The notes: generated by a model not told the origin, from the sequence alone. Positions 42,607 through 51,799 are shown, numbered from the stretch's first letter. The stretch: DNA of 62,176 bases from CAYTSA01 sp964440345 (GCA_964440345.1 CAYTSA010000011.1:1-62176), one strand, 5' to 3'. A program made the numbers and translations.

Positions 42607-44019
42607 TTATGCGAGTATCTGCGTTGCTGCGCCGGCCAGCACGCGGGAAACCAACGGCAACTCGCCGTCGTCCAGGGTTCTGGGATCCAGACAGAAATAC
42701 GCCTCTTCTATGCGGCCGACCAGGGGCGGGTCTGCCTCTAGCAATAGGTTTTTCAGCGCGTCCGGCCCGGCTCCTGGGCTGGACGGGTCTATGCGCACCA
42801 AGGTTGTGGCCAGGTCCCGCTCTGGAAAGGAGCCGCCGCCCACTCGGGATACGCCAGGCGCCAGGGACACGGCAAAGCCCTGCGGCAATTCCTTGCGCAG
42901 CCGGCGGGCCAGCCGTTGGGCGCGCTTTTTCAGGGTTTCCGGCGGCGTGGTTATCATGCGCAGGGTGGGTATTTCCTCGCGGGCCCGCTCTGGCTCCAGG
43001 TACAGCCGCAAGGTGGCCTCCAGCGCGGCCAGGGTCATTTTGTCTATGCGCAGGGCCCGGTTCATAGGGTTTTGCTTGATGCGCGAAATCCATTCACTGC
43101 GGCCCACGATGATCCCAGCTTGGGGGCCGCCCAGCACTTTGTCCCCGCTGAATGTAATCACGTCCGCGTTTGTGGCCACGGTTTCCTGCACTGTGGGCTC
43201 ATGGGCAAAGCCGATGGACCGGAAATCGAAAAAATTGCCGCTGCCCAGGTCTTCAATGACCGGAAGGCCGCGCTCCCGGCCCAGCTGCACCAGCTCGGGC
43301 AAGGAGACTTCCTTGGTAAAGCCCACTATGCGGAAATTTGATGCGTGCACCTTTAGCAGCGCTGCAGTCTCTTCGGTGACGGCGTTGGCGTAGTCATGCA
43401 GATGCGTCCGGTTGGTGGCGCCCACTTCGCGCAGTATGGCGCCGCTGCGGGTCATCACGTCCGGAATGCGGAAAGACCCGCCTATCTCTACCAACTGGCC
43501 GCGGGACACAATCACTTCCTTGCCCTGGGCCAGGGTGTTCAGCACCAGGAGCACGGCCGCGGCGTTGTTGTTCACCACCAGGCCGTCCTCGGCCCCGGTC
43601 ACCTGGCGCAGAATGTCCACCACGTGGCTGTAGCGGCTGCCCCGGCCGCCGGTTGCCAGGTCAAACTCCAGGTTGGAGTAATGGGCGTCCGCCTCGGCCA
43701 CGGCCTTGATGGCGCAGTCCGCCAGCAGGCTACGGCCCAGGTTGGTGTGCACCACCACCCCGGTGGCGTTGAGCACCCGGCAAAAATGCGGTTTGGCCGC
43801 TTTTCGGGCAGTCTCCAGCAGGGCCGGCTCCAGCGCGTCCAGGGAAAGCTGCTCCGGTCTGTCTATCCTGCCCTGGCGGATGGATTCCCGGCAGTGATCC
43901 AGAAAATCGTTGACCGCCCGGCGCAGCAGCGGCCGCGGCGCAAGGGCCAGGTCCGGCTCTGCGTCAAGACGTTTCAAAGCCGCGTCCACCGCGGGCAAGG
44001 CTCTATACAACTGTGACAT
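42607..44019 (-). CDS. selA: L-seryl-tRNA(Sec) selenium transferase SelA
   Basis: 470 residues, PLP enzyme converting Ser-tRNA(Sec) to Sec-tRNA(Sec). Motifs: RVLNATGVVVHTNLGRS, SNLEFDLATGGRGSR, NNNAAAVLLVLN and TFSGDKVLGGPQAGIIVG, which carries the PLP lysine. ATG at 44019 chosen because AGGAG lies seven bases upstream. Its presence implies that the organism makes selenoproteins; none was recognised in this window. Confidence 0.95.
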   Translation of the reverse strand: MSQLYRALPAVDAALKRLDAEPDLALAPRPLLRRAVNDFLDHCRESIRQGRIDRPEQLSLDALEPALLETARKAAKPHFCRVLNATGVVVHTNLGRSLLADCAIKAVAEADAHYSNLEFDLATGGRGSRYSHVVDILRQVTGAEDGLVVNNNAAAVLLVLNTLAQGKEVIVSRGQLVEIGGSFRIPDVMTRSGAILREVGATNRTHLHDYANAVTEETAALLKVHASNFRIVGFTKEVSLPELVQLGRERGLPVIEDLGSGNFFDFRSIGFAHEPTVQETVATNADVITFSGDKVLGGPQAGIIVGRSEWISRIKQNPMNRALRIDKMTLAALEATLRLYLEPERAREEIPTLRMITTPPETLKKRAQRLARRLRKELPQGFAVSLAPGVSRVGGGSFPERDLATTLVRIDPSSPGAGPDALKNLLLEADPPLVGRIEEAYFCLDPRTLDDGELPLVSRVLAGAATQILA

Positions 44020-44073
44020 GCAATGGCTCCTGAGATGAAAGAAGAAGCAAGATACCCGATGCAACCGCCAAAC

Positions 44074-45324
44074 TCAAGAACCAGCAGCAAAACAATCGGT
44101 TTCCAGTGCGTCCGGGAGCATCCGGAACACTTCGGCCAGCAGATAGAAGGAGCCGCAGACCAACGTGAGACCGCAGGACCGGCCCAGCGCATCGGCAACT
44201 GACCCAGCCGGCTCTGCGCGCACGCCGGCTGAACGCAACTGCGCCGCCAGCTCTGGCGCGGCCAGAGTGCGCGGCGACGCCGGCAAGGGAGCGACGAGCA
44301 CAGTCCCGTCGGCAATGCGCGAGCGCTCCCGGGCCATGGCGCCACTATCTTTGTCCGCCAGGCAGGCGAACAGTACGGATTCCGGCTGGCGGCCCATGGC
44401 CTGCAGCGCCCGGCCCAGGGCGGCCAATCCGTCCGGATTGTGCGCGGCGTCAATGATCAATTCAGGGTATTTACCGAGTAGCGCTGGGATGGTTTGCAGC
44501 CGGGCTGGAATCTGGACCGTGTCCAAAGCCTGGCGGCAGCGCCCGCCGTCCGGCAAAATCCCCAGCTTCTTCGCCACCAGGAAAAAGGCGGCCAGGGCAG
44601 TGCGGGCGTTTTCCTGCTGGTGGGGTCCGGCCAGAGAGACCTCGGGGATTTTTGCAGCAAGATTGTCGGCATAATGCAGCTTACAACGGTATTTGGCGGC
44701 CATGGACTCCAGGACAGCTGCGGCCGCCGGATCCTGGCTGGTGGAGACGGCCTGGGGCGCGGACTGCATAGCCCCGGCTGTGTCCCGGGCAATGGCGGCA
44801 AGCGTATCGCCCAGCACGTTTTGATGATCCAAGGCAATGCGGGTGTAGACCACCAGGCCGCGGTCCAGCGCGGTGGTGGCGTCCCAGGTTCCGCCCAGGC
44901 CGGCTTCCAGGATGCACAGGTCAACAGTTTCCCGAGCCGCGGCCACGGCGGCCATGGCCGTGAGCAATTCAAAATACGTCATGTCTTCGCCCCGGCCGCG
45001 GGTCATGACCTCGTTGGCCAACTGCGTCCAGCCAGCTTCAGACAACAGACGGCCGTCCACACGGATGCGCTCGCGAGGGGTGAGAAAATGGGGCGACGTG
45101 TACAGCAATGTTTTCACGCCGTGGGCTCTGGCCAGCGCGTCCAGCATGGCCGCGGTGGAGCCCTTGCCGTTGGTCCCGGCTACCTGGACAACGCAGCAGG
45201 GCAGCTGTGTCAGCTGCAGGGCGTCCAGGCCCGCCTGCATGCGTTCCAGGCCAGGGAGCATGCGGAACAAGCCCAGGGCGTCAAGATGGTCGGCAAAGGC
45301 TGAGTAGCCGGCAAAGGGTTGCAT
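44074..45324 (-). CDS. folC: Folylpolyglutamate/dihydrofolate synthase FolC
   Basis: 416 residues. ATP-binding P-loop VAGTNGKGSTAAML, YTSPHFLTPRERIRVDG, EAGLGGTWDATTAL and ALDHQNVLGDTLAAIA are diagnostic of the Mur-ligase-like FolC family; the C-terminal domain has DAAHNPDGLAAL. Start MQPFAGYS at 45324 is chosen; the upstream extension starts with TTG and is not family-like. It lies 54 bp upstream of selA. Confidence 0.94.
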   Translation of the reverse strand: MQPFAGYSAFADHLDALGLFRMLPGLERMQAGLDALQLTQLPCCVVQVAGTNGKGSTAAMLDALARAHGVKTLLYTSPHFLTPRERIRVDGRLLSEAGWTQLANEVMTRGRGEDMTYFELLTAMAAVAAARETVDLCILEAGLGGTWDATTALDRGLVVYTRIALDHQNVLGDTLAAIARDTAGAMQSAPQAVSTSQDPAAAAVLESMAAKYRCKLHYADNLAAKIPEVSLAGPHQQENARTALAAFFLVAKKLGILPDGGRCRQALDTVQIPARLQTIPALLGKYPELIIDAAHNPDGLAALGRALQAMGRQPESVLFACLADKDSGAMARERSRIADGTVLVAPLPASPRTLAAPELAAQLRSAGVRAEPAGSVADALGRSCGLTLVCGSFYLLAEVFRMLPDALETDCFAAGS

Positions 45325-45475
45325 GGCCGGGGTTGTCCGCTCATCAGTGAAAAGAGTCAAGAACGAAAAGCCGCCACCCAATCATAATCCTATCGTAACA
45401 GCGTGTCCGTATACACTGGCAAGTGCAACTGGCATTATTTTTCACTAACCGCCAAAGTTATTGGGAGAGTGATTC

Positions 45476-47032
45476 ATGAACAAGACCATATTCACGCTGC
45501 TGTGCGTAGTTGTGCTGGCTACGGCCAGCGCCGGGACTGGCTGGTCCTTGGAGCTGTCGCCTCTGGGGACGTACAAGACAGGGATTTTTGACGGCTCAGC
45601 CGCAGAAATCATCGCCTATGACCCGGAGGGCAAGCAACTGTTCGTCACTAATGACAAAGACAACGCCGTGGATGTGCTGGACGTAAGCACCCCGGCCAAG
45701 CCGACAAAAGTCATGTCCATCGACATGTCGCCTTATGGAGCTGGCGTAAACAGCGTCGCCGTGAAGAACGGTCTGGTAGCCGCCGCCGTAGAGGCCGATC
45801 CCAAACAGGACCCAGGCGTTGTGGCTTTTTTTCGCACCGACGGGACCCCTCTGTTCAGCGTGCCGGTAGGAGCCCTGCCGGACATGGTGACCTTTACCCC
45901 AGACGGCTGGACTGTGCTTGCCGCCTGTGAAGGCGAGCCCAGCGGCGACTATCAGAACGACCCGGAAGGCAGTGTGGCTGTGATCAAGCTCATGGGAACT
46001 ACAGGGGCTCGAGTGCGCTTGGCCAATTTTCGGGCTTTTAACCATAACGTGACAGGTCTGCAGCGCTCCGGCGTGCGGGTCTTCGGCCCCGGGGCAACGC
46101 CTGCCCAGGATTTTGAGCCAGAATACATAGCTGTGTCGACAGATTCCAAATGGGCCTGGATATCGCTGCAGGAAAACAACGCCATAGCCCAGCTGGACAT
46201 AGAGAACGCTGCAATCGTGAACGTCTTTGGCCTGCCGCTTAAGGATTTCTCCCGCCACGGCCTGGACGCCTCCAACAAGGACGGGTTCATTAACATAACA
46301 ACATATGACAACATCTGGGGCATGTATATGCCCGACTCCATTGCCGCGTACACGACAGGCGGCAAGACCTATCTGGTCACCGCCAACGAAGGCGATTCCC
46401 GGGACTACGAATGGTACAGCGAGGAGGCCCGGATAAAGGATGTTGACCTGGACCCGCTGGCCTATCCCAACGCCGAGGAAATCCAAGACGAAGCTGTGCT
46501 GGGCCTGCTGAAGATGACTACTGCTGAAGGCGATTTTGACATGGACGGGGACTATGACATGGTTCACGCGTACGGCGGCCGGTCCTTCTCTATCTGGGAA
46601 ACCGGCGCGGATTCGCTCAAGCTGGTGTACGATTCCGGTTCCGAGTTCGAGTTTCTCACAGCCATGGAGCTGCCCGGCAATTTTAACTCCACAAATGATA
46701 AGAACAACTCGTTTGACAGCCGTAGCGACGACAAGGGGCCCGAGCCTGAAGCCCTGACCCTCGGTAAAGTAGACGGCCGGGTGTACGCTTTTATCGGTTT
46801 GGAGCGCCTGGGCGGCGTCATAGTCTACGACGTGACTGACCCGGCTGCTGCGAGTTTTGAAACCTACGTAACAACTCGCGATTTTACCGGCGACCCAAAA
46901 AAAGGAACCGCCGGCGATCTGGCGCCCGAAGGCATGGTTTTCATCCCTGCCGATCAAAGCCCCTCTGGCCAGAATCTGCTGGCCGTGGCGAACGAGGTCT
47001 CCGGCACGACCACCGTTTTTGCCGTGGAGTAG
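45476..47032 (+). CDS. Secreted choice-of-anchor I/beta-propeller (esterase-like) protein
   Basis: 518 residues with an N-terminal signal peptide (about 1-24, TIFTLLCVVVLATASAGTG). The mature part has repeated beta-propeller blades (AEIIAYDPEGKQLFVTN, VDVLDVSTPAKPTKV, EPEYIAVSTDSKWAWISLQENNAIAQLDIEN) and the family segments TANEGDSRDYEW, SDDKGPEPEALTLGKVDGRVYAFIGLERLGG and DLAPEGMVFIPA. Such proteins are often annotated as alkaline phosphatase-like, but enzymatic activity is not established. GGGAG precedes the ATG. Confidence 0.85.
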   Translation: MNKTIFTLLCVVVLATASAGTGWSLELSPLGTYKTGIFDGSAAEIIAYDPEGKQLFVTNDKDNAVDVLDVSTPAKPTKVMSIDMSPYGAGVNSVAVKNGLVAAAVEADPKQDPGVVAFFRTDGTPLFSVPVGALPDMVTFTPDGWTVLAACEGEPSGDYQNDPEGSVAVIKLMGTTGARVRLANFRAFNHNVTGLQRSGVRVFGPGATPAQDFEPEYIAVSTDSKWAWISLQENNAIAQLDIENAAIVNVFGLPLKDFSRHGLDASNKDGFINITTYDNIWGMYMPDSIAAYTTGGKTYLVTANEGDSRDYEWYSEEARIKDVDLDPLAYPNAEEIQDEAVLGLLKMTTAEGDFDMDGDYDMVHAYGGRSFSIWETGADSLKLVYDSGSEFEFLTAMELPGNFNSTNDKNNSFDSRSDDKGPEPEALTLGKVDGRVYAFIGLERLGGVIVYDVTDPAAASFETYVTTRDFTGDPKKGTAGDLAPEGMVFIPADQSPSGQNLLAVANEVSGTTTVFAVE

Positions 47033-47051
47033 CGGTTTTTGTGCTTGCACT

Positions 47052-47091
47052 CCATCAAGGGCGAAGCGGCATGACGCTTCGCCCTTGATGG
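47052..47091 (+). terminator. Strong hairpin downstream of the propeller gene
   Basis: A perfect 17-bp stem: CCATCAAGGGCGAAGCG (47052-47068), loop GCATGA, and its exact complement (47075-47091). It lacks a T tract, but a second hairpin with T's follows within 10 bp; the pair probably terminates transcription. Confidence 0.65.
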
Positions 47092-47098
47092 AAGCTAT

Positions 47099-47123
47099 GA
47101 AAAACTCCGTCCTGGAGTTTTTC
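47099..47123 (+). terminator. Second terminator hairpin downstream of the propeller gene
   Basis: GAAAAACTCC, loop GTCCT, GGAGTTTTTC: a perfect 10-bp stem whose 3' arm ends in five T. A/T-rich flanks make it symmetrical, so it could act on both strands. Confidence 0.65.
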
Positions 47124-47220
47124 GTAAGCCGTTCGGCCGCGAACGCAGTCCCGGTTATTCTTCCGCTCGTTCCGCTCGCGCCGCTACATCCTGATGGGTA
47201 ACATGCTGCTCCGCGTAATA

Positions 47221-47275
47221 AGAGCATCTAACCATTTTCAATGGTAAAATGCTCTAGCGATGTTGCCTTGTTTTC
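47221..47275 (+). repeat. Interspersed repeat family, short copy E
   Basis: AGAGCATC ... AAATGCTCT encloses a second inverted repeat, ACCATT-TTC-AATGGT, and is followed by GATGTTGCCTTGTTTTCAGG, recalling the right half of other copies. It lies between the propeller gene and rpsF. Confidence 0.5.
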
Positions 47276-47339
47276 AGGGGCGACTATGTATGGATGTATA
47301 GCTCCAAGAATCAGCGAGTTATCATATTGCCCCAAAAAA

Positions 47340-47372
47340 GCCAAAACAAAGCCAAAACAAAGCCAAAACAAA
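47340..47372 (+). promoter_or_regulatory. Three phased 11-bp repeats ahead of the rpsF promoter
   Basis: GCCAAAACAAA occurs three times in tandem (47340-47350, 47351-47361, 47362-47372) and abuts GCTTGACA. The A-tracts recur once per helical turn, the arrangement expected of intrinsically curved DNA or an UP element upstream of a strong promoter. Confidence 0.6.
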
Positions 47373-47374
47373 GC

Positions 47375-47403
47375 TTGACACACTCGTGCAATCCGCCTAC
47401 TAA
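47375..47403 (+). promoter_or_regulatory. Candidate promoter of rpsF-rpsR-rplI-dnaB
   Basis: TTGACA (47375-47380), 17 bp, TACTAA (47398-47403). The -35 is consensus, the -10 weak. The phased A-tract repeat immediately upstream could compensate. Confidence 0.45.
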
Positions 47404-47496
47404 ATTTCGTTCCGCCTTGCTCTTCCTTTGTAAACGACAGGCTGCGGACGGCGCAGCCGGGGGGAAGGGCCGTACGACCGAAAGGAGGACCTCTCT

Positions 47497-47829
47497 ATGC
47501 GTAAGTACGAGACTCTTTTGCTGTTTTCTCCAGAGCTTTCCGAAGAGGAACGGCAAGCCATCCTGGACAATTTGCAGAGCGTCATAGGCCGTGAAGGCGG
47601 CCAGACGCTGGAAGTGGACGTGTGGGGCATGCGCGAGCTGGCCTACCCTGTCCAAAAGATGATGCGCGGCTTCTACGTGCGGCTGGAGTACACTGCTCCA
47701 GGCGCCACTGTGCAGGAGCTGGAGCGCCACATCCGCATTGCCGAAGGTATTTTCAAGTTCGTTTCCGTAAAATTGGACGACGACGCAGAACCGGCCCAGG
47801 CTGAAGAAACTGCTGCTGAGGAGGCCTGA
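47497..47829 (+). CDS. rpsF: 30S ribosomal protein S6
   Basis: 110 residues. MRKYETLLLFSPELSEEE, GQTLEVDVWGMRELAYPVQK and GFYVRLEYTAP are the S6 core, with an acidic Ala/Glu tail. GAAAGGAGGA precedes the start. S6 binds S18, encoded next. Confidence 0.96.
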   Translation: MRKYETLLLFSPELSEEERQAILDNLQSVIGREGGQTLEVDVWGMRELAYPVQKMMRGFYVRLEYTAPGATVQELERHIRIAEGIFKFVSVKLDDDAEPAQAEETAAEEA

Positions 47830-47831
47830 TC

Positions 47832-48095
47832 ATGGCGTTCAAGAAAAAATTCGCCCCCCGTCGCAAGTTCTGCCGTTTCTGCGCCAATCCGGACTTGCCT
47901 TTGACCTACAAGCGGCCAGATATTCTGCGTGAATTCACCACTGAACGCGGCAAGATCATTGCCCGGCGCATCACCGGCGCCTGCGCCAAGCACCAGCGCC
48001 GGCTGACCACTGAGATCAAGCGCGCCCGGCAGATGGCCCTGCTGTTCTACACGGCGACGCATTCCAGCGACGTCAAGAAAAAGAGCACACTGTAG
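47832..48095 (+). CDS. rpsR: 30S ribosomal protein S18
   Basis: 87 residues; RKFCRFCANPDLPLTYKRPD, LREFTTERGKIIARRITG and CAKHQRRLTTEIKRARQMALL are characteristic. The paired Cys in CRFC suggests a zinc-binding (C+) form, although the full four-Cys set is not obvious. It starts 2 bp after rpsF. Confidence 0.96.
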   Translation: MAFKKKFAPRRKFCRFCANPDLPLTYKRPDILREFTTERGKIIARRITGACAKHQRRLTTEIKRARQMALLFYTATHSSDVKKKSTL

Positions 48096-48104
48096 GAGCC
48101 GGCC

Positions 48105-48740
48105 ATGAAAAAAGTACTCAGTAAATCCAAAGTCATTCTGCGGGCAGACGTGGACAACCTCGGCCGCGTAGGAGACATAGTGGAAGTAAAGCCCGGCTAC
48201 GCCCGGAACTACCTCATCCCCCAAGGCTACGCCTCCATGGCCACCGAGGGCAACATCAAGGTCTTTGAGCAGGAGCGCAAAAAGCTGGAAGCAGCCATGA
48301 ACGCCTTGCGGTCAGAGGCCCAAACCCTGGCCCAAAAGCTCGAAACCGCAGAGGTTGTCATCAACGTGCGCGTGGGCGAAAGCGACAAGCTCTACGGTTC
48401 CGTGACCAACGCCAACCTCGGCGACTCCCTGGCTGCGCAGGGTTTGGAAGTGGACCGCCGCAAAATATTGCTGGAAGAGCCCATCCGCGCCCTGGGCCTG
48501 TACTCTGTTCCGGTCAAGCTGCACCCGGACGTGACTGTGGACCTGACCGTGAAGGTCATGCGCCACGGCGTTTCCCAGGAAGAAGCCGAAGCAGAAATAG
48601 CCCCGGCGCCGGTTGAAGAAGCCACTGCAACCGAGGCCCCAGAAGCTTTCGCAGAAGCCGGAGCTGCAGACGTCCCCGTGGAAGAAGCTGCAGCAACTGA
48701 AAAAGCTCCTGTCCCCGCCGAGGAGGAAGTTGAAAGCTAA
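48105..48740 (+). CDS. rplI: 50S ribosomal protein L9 with long acidic tail
   Basis: 211 residues, about 60 longer than usual. The N-terminal domain starts KVILRADVDNLGRVGDIVEVKPGYARNYLIPQGYA, followed by the long helix and the C-terminal domain (SDKLYGSVTNANLGDSL, HPDVTVDLTVKV). From about residue 163 the protein is a low-complexity Ala/Glu/Pro tail (EEAEAEIAPAPVEEATATEAP and onward). The extra tail DNA also supplies the dnaB ribosome binding site. Confidence 0.95.
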   Translation: MKKVLSKSKVILRADVDNLGRVGDIVEVKPGYARNYLIPQGYASMATEGNIKVFEQERKKLEAAMNALRSEAQTLAQKLETAEVVINVRVGESDKLYGSVTNANLGDSLAAQGLEVDRRKILLEEPIRALGLYSVPVKLHPDVTVDLTVKVMRHGVSQEEAEAEIAPAPVEEATATEAPEAFAEAGAADVPVEEAAATEKAPVPAEEEVES

Positions 48741-50190
48741 TCCTGAATCCGCCAAGGCCGGACGCAGGGCAAAAAACGCCGGACCTGAAGACCTGCAGAG
48801 CTCGTTGGAACAGGCGTCGGGCGATCTGTTGCGCAAAGTGCCCCCCCACAGCAAGGAGGCTGAGCAAGCCGTGCTGGGGGGGGTTTTTATTCGCAATGAC
48901 GTGCTGCACTCGATCATTGACATGCTCCAGATCGAGGATTTTTACTACCCGGCTCACCAGACTCTGTACAACACATTCCAGGAACTCTTTCGGGCGCACA
49001 CGCCCGTGGACCTGGTCACCGTGGCCGAGCACCTGCAGGCCAAGGCCAAGCTGGAAGAAGTGGGCGGCGCCCAGTATCTGGCCGACCTGGCGGAATCCAG
49101 CGTGGTCAGCGCAGCCAACGCCGTGCACCACGCCAAAATCGTCCGCGACAAATCTGTGCAGCGTCGGCTCATCAAGACCGCCTCGGAAATCGTGGCCGCC
49201 AGTTTTGGGCCGGCCGCAAACGTGGACGAGCTGCTTGAAGAGGCTGAGTCCACCATATTCGCCATTTCCGAGCGCAGCCACAGCTCCACCTACGCCTCCA
49301 GCAAAACCCTGGTGGAAAAGGTCTTTGACGACCTTTCCAAGCGCGTGGAGCGCCGCGAGTTGGTTACCGGCGTGCCCACAGGCTATGCCAAACTCAACGA
49401 AATTACCGCGGGTTTTCAGCCCTCGGACCTGATCATCATCGCCGGCCGGCCTTCAATGGGCAAGACCGCCTTTGCCCTGAACGTGGCCCTGAAGGCTGCG
49501 GTCAATTACGGCGCGCCTGTGGCGATTTTTTCCCTGGAAATGTCCATGGACCAGCTGATGCAGCGCATGCTCTGCGTCAAAGGCAAGGTGGACCTGGGCC
49601 GTCTGCGGCGCGGCTACCTGGACGACCGGGACTGGCAGGGCCTCTACGACGCAGCCAACGCCATGTCACAGGCCCCCATCTACATAGACGACAAGCCCGC
49701 CCTCTCTACCTTGGAACTGCGCGCCCGCTGCCGCCGCCTGAAGGCAGAAAAGGACATCCAGATGGTGCTCGTGGACTACCTGCAGCTCATGCGGGCCGGC
49801 GTACGCACCGACTCCCGGGAGCAGGAAATTTCCGACATCTCCCGGTCCCTCAAGGCCCTGGCCAAGGAACTCAATGTACCGGTGCTGGCCCTCTCGCAGC
49901 TGAACCGCAAAGTCGAGGAACGCACCGACAAGCGGCCCATGCTCTCAGACCTGCGCGAATCCGGCGCTATTGAGCAGGACGCCGACGTCATCATATTTCT
50001 CTACCGCGCTGACGCCTACCGCAAGGGGGAAGACGTCCCCAAGACCAACATCGCCGAAATTATCGTCGGCAAGCAGCGCAACGGGCCCACTGGCAAGGTG
50101 GACCTGACCTATCTGGACTACTGCACCGGCTTTGAAGACCTGGACCGCGTCCATTCCGTGGGCTCAGAAGAGCCTCAACCAGGTCCATAA
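48730..50190 (+). CDS. dnaB: Replicative DNA helicase DnaB
   Basis: 486 residues from the chosen TTG at 48730, which has AGGAGG three bases upstream and overlaps rplI by 11 bp; no ATG occurs before the conserved domain. The N-terminal DnaB domain starts VPPHSKEAEQAVLGG; the RecA-like domain has the Walker A IIAGRPSMGKTAFALN, MVLVDYLQLM (Walker B) and LSQLNRKVEERTDKRPMLSDLRESGAIEQDAD. The first 35 residues (KANPESAKAGRRAKNAG...) are basic and non-conserved. Coupling of S6-S18-L9 with dnaB is a common bacterial order. Confidence 0.93.
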   Translation: MKANPESAKAGRRAKNAGPEDLQSSLEQASGDLLRKVPPHSKEAEQAVLGGVFIRNDVLHSIIDMLQIEDFYYPAHQTLYNTFQELFRAHTPVDLVTVAEHLQAKAKLEEVGGAQYLADLAESSVVSAANAVHHAKIVRDKSVQRRLIKTASEIVAASFGPAANVDELLEEAESTIFAISERSHSSTYASSKTLVEKVFDDLSKRVERRELVTGVPTGYAKLNEITAGFQPSDLIIIAGRPSMGKTAFALNVALKAAVNYGAPVAIFSLEMSMDQLMQRMLCVKGKVDLGRLRRGYLDDRDWQGLYDAANAMSQAPIYIDDKPALSTLELRARCRRLKAEKDIQMVLVDYLQLMRAGVRTDSREQEISDISRSLKALAKELNVPVLALSQLNRKVEERTDKRPMLSDLRESGAIEQDADVIIFLYRADAYRKGEDVPKTNIAEIIVGKQRNGPTGKVDLTYLDYCTGFEDLDRVHSVGSEEPQPGP

Positions 50191-50232
50191 CGGCCGCCGC
50201 GGACACACTGCTGAACTTTACAGGGAGGCTGC

Positions 50233-51534
50233 ATGGAATTCTTTCACACCGCAGAAGCACTGGACAGAAGCCAAATCGAAGCCTTACAGGCCAAACGCTT
50301 GGCCAAAGTGGTTGAACGCGCTTTGCGCGCGCCCTTTTACAAAGACCGGCTGCCCGCCGCCGGCGTAACGCCTGGCGCCATTGCCCGGGTGGACGACGTG
50401 CGGCGCATGCCGTTTACCACCAAGGACGACCTGCGCGGGCAGTATCCCTGGGGCATGGTAGCCGTGGACCGCGAAGAGCTGGTCCGGCTGCACGCTTCCT
50501 CCGGCACAACCGGCGCTCCCACCGTAGTAATGCACACCGAGGGCGACCTGCGCGAATGGGCCGGCCTTATGGCCCGGTGCATGTTCATGGCCGGCATGCG
50601 GGCCACTGACATTTTTCAGAACATCGCCGGCTATGGCCTGTTCACCGGCGGACTGGGCATCCACTACGGCGCTGAACGCCTGGGCTGCCTGACCATTCCA
50701 TCTGGCGCAGGCAACTCCAAACGTCAGCTGAAAATGATCCGGGACTTCAACGTTACGGCCATGCACATCATTCCGTCCTATGCGCTCTACTTTGCCGAAT
50801 ATGCGGAAAAAGAGGGGCTGAACCCGCGCGATCTGCCCGTGCGCATGGCCTTCATCGGCGCCGAACCGCACACCGAGGAAGCCCGCCAACGCATCGAAGA
50901 GCTGCTGAACCTGAAAGCCTACAACTCCTACGGCCTGTCTGAAATGAACGGGCCGGGCGTGGCTTTCGAGTGTGAATACCAGAACGGCATGCACCTTTGG
51001 GAGGACGCCTACGTCGCCGAAATCGTGGACCCGGACACCGGCGAGCCCCTGCCGGACGGGGAAGTGGGCGAGTTGGTCATGACCACCCTGACCCGCCGGG
51101 GCATGCCCATACTGCGCTACCGCACCCGCGACCTGACCCGTTTCCTGCCCGGCGTCTGCGAATGCGGCCGCCAGCACCGCCGCATCGACCGCATAAAGGG
51201 CCGCGCCGACGACATGATCATCATCAAGGGCGTGAATATCTACCCCATGCAGGTGGAGCAGATACTCCTGGGCATCCCGGAAGTGGGCCAGAACTACCTT
51301 ATAGTGCTCGAACGCGTGGGCCCCTTCGATCAGATAAAAATCCAAGTCGAGGTCAAGGAAGAATTCTTCGTGGAAGACATGCGCGGCCTGACCGCGGTGC
51401 AGAAACGCATCACCTCCCTGCTGCGGGACGAGCTGCTCGTTACCCCCAAGGTGGAGCTGGTGCAGTCCAACACCCTGCCCAAAGCCGAAGGCAAAGCCCA
51501 ACGCGTGCAGGACCTACGGGATACAGAAGAATAG
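50233..51534 (+). CDS. paaK: Phenylacetate-CoA ligase family AMP-forming enzyme
   Basis: 433 residues, typical PaaK length. AMP-binding P-loop LHASSGTTGAPTVV, YNSYGLSEMNGPGVAFEC, DADTGEPLPDGEVGELV-type segment and RIKGRADDMIIIKGVNIYPMQVE are diagnostic. It activates an aryl-acetate or related acid with CoA. In anaerobes without a phenylacetate pathway such genes often serve indolepyruvate/phenylacetate metabolism, so the exact substrate is uncertain. It starts 42 bp after dnaB with AGGGAGG upstream. Confidence 0.92.
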   Translation: MEFFHTAEALDRSQIEALQAKRLAKVVERALRAPFYKDRLPAAGVTPGAIARVDDVRRMPFTTKDDLRGQYPWGMVAVDREELVRLHASSGTTGAPTVVMHTEGDLREWAGLMARCMFMAGMRATDIFQNIAGYGLFTGGLGIHYGAERLGCLTIPSGAGNSKRQLKMIRDFNVTAMHIIPSYALYFAEYAEKEGLNPRDLPVRMAFIGAEPHTEEARQRIEELLNLKAYNSYGLSEMNGPGVAFECEYQNGMHLWEDAYVAEIVDPDTGEPLPDGEVGELVMTTLTRRGMPILRYRTRDLTRFLPGVCECGRQHRRIDRIKGRADDMIIIKGVNIYPMQVEQILLGIPEVGQNYLIVLERVGPFDQIKIQVEVKEEFFVEDMRGLTAVQKRITSLLRDELLVTPKVELVQSNTLPKAEGKAQRVQDLRDTEE

Positions 51535-51555
51535 AAACAAGATGGGCTGCACAAT

Positions 51556-51640
51556 TGTTGAGGGGAAAACTTTTGAGAGGGTAAACTCTTGAAAGAGTTT
51601 TCCCCCTCAAACTCCCCCTTTCAAAACTTTTTATATTTTT
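51556..51640 (-). repeat. Hairpin element, inverted copy 1 (also likely paaK terminator)
   Basis: TGAGGGGAAAACTTTT (51559-51574) pairs with AAAGAGTTTTCCCCCTCA (51592-51609), then TTTCAAAACTTTTTATATTTTT follows. Read on the minus strand the order (AAAAAGTTTTGAAAGGGGG, then GGGGGAAAACT) matches the element at 51800-51878, so the two are inverted copies of one family. Confidence 0.6.
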
Positions 51641-51799
51641 GCTTTTCTGTGTTGCCATTCCTTCACTTGGCCCGGGATCCAGGAAGCCAGCTTGCAGGAA
51701 GCCAGCGGCTTTGACTTTTGTAATGGATTGGTTCACATTCAGTATACGTAAGAATCAAGAGTGACTATGGCGCTTCAACTGTGAAATGCTTTAAACAAA

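Noticed and set aside
45596..47227. Minus-strand frame of 543 codons opposite the propeller gene
   Set aside because: The plus-strand gene has a signal peptide and recognisable family motifs; the antisense translation has none.
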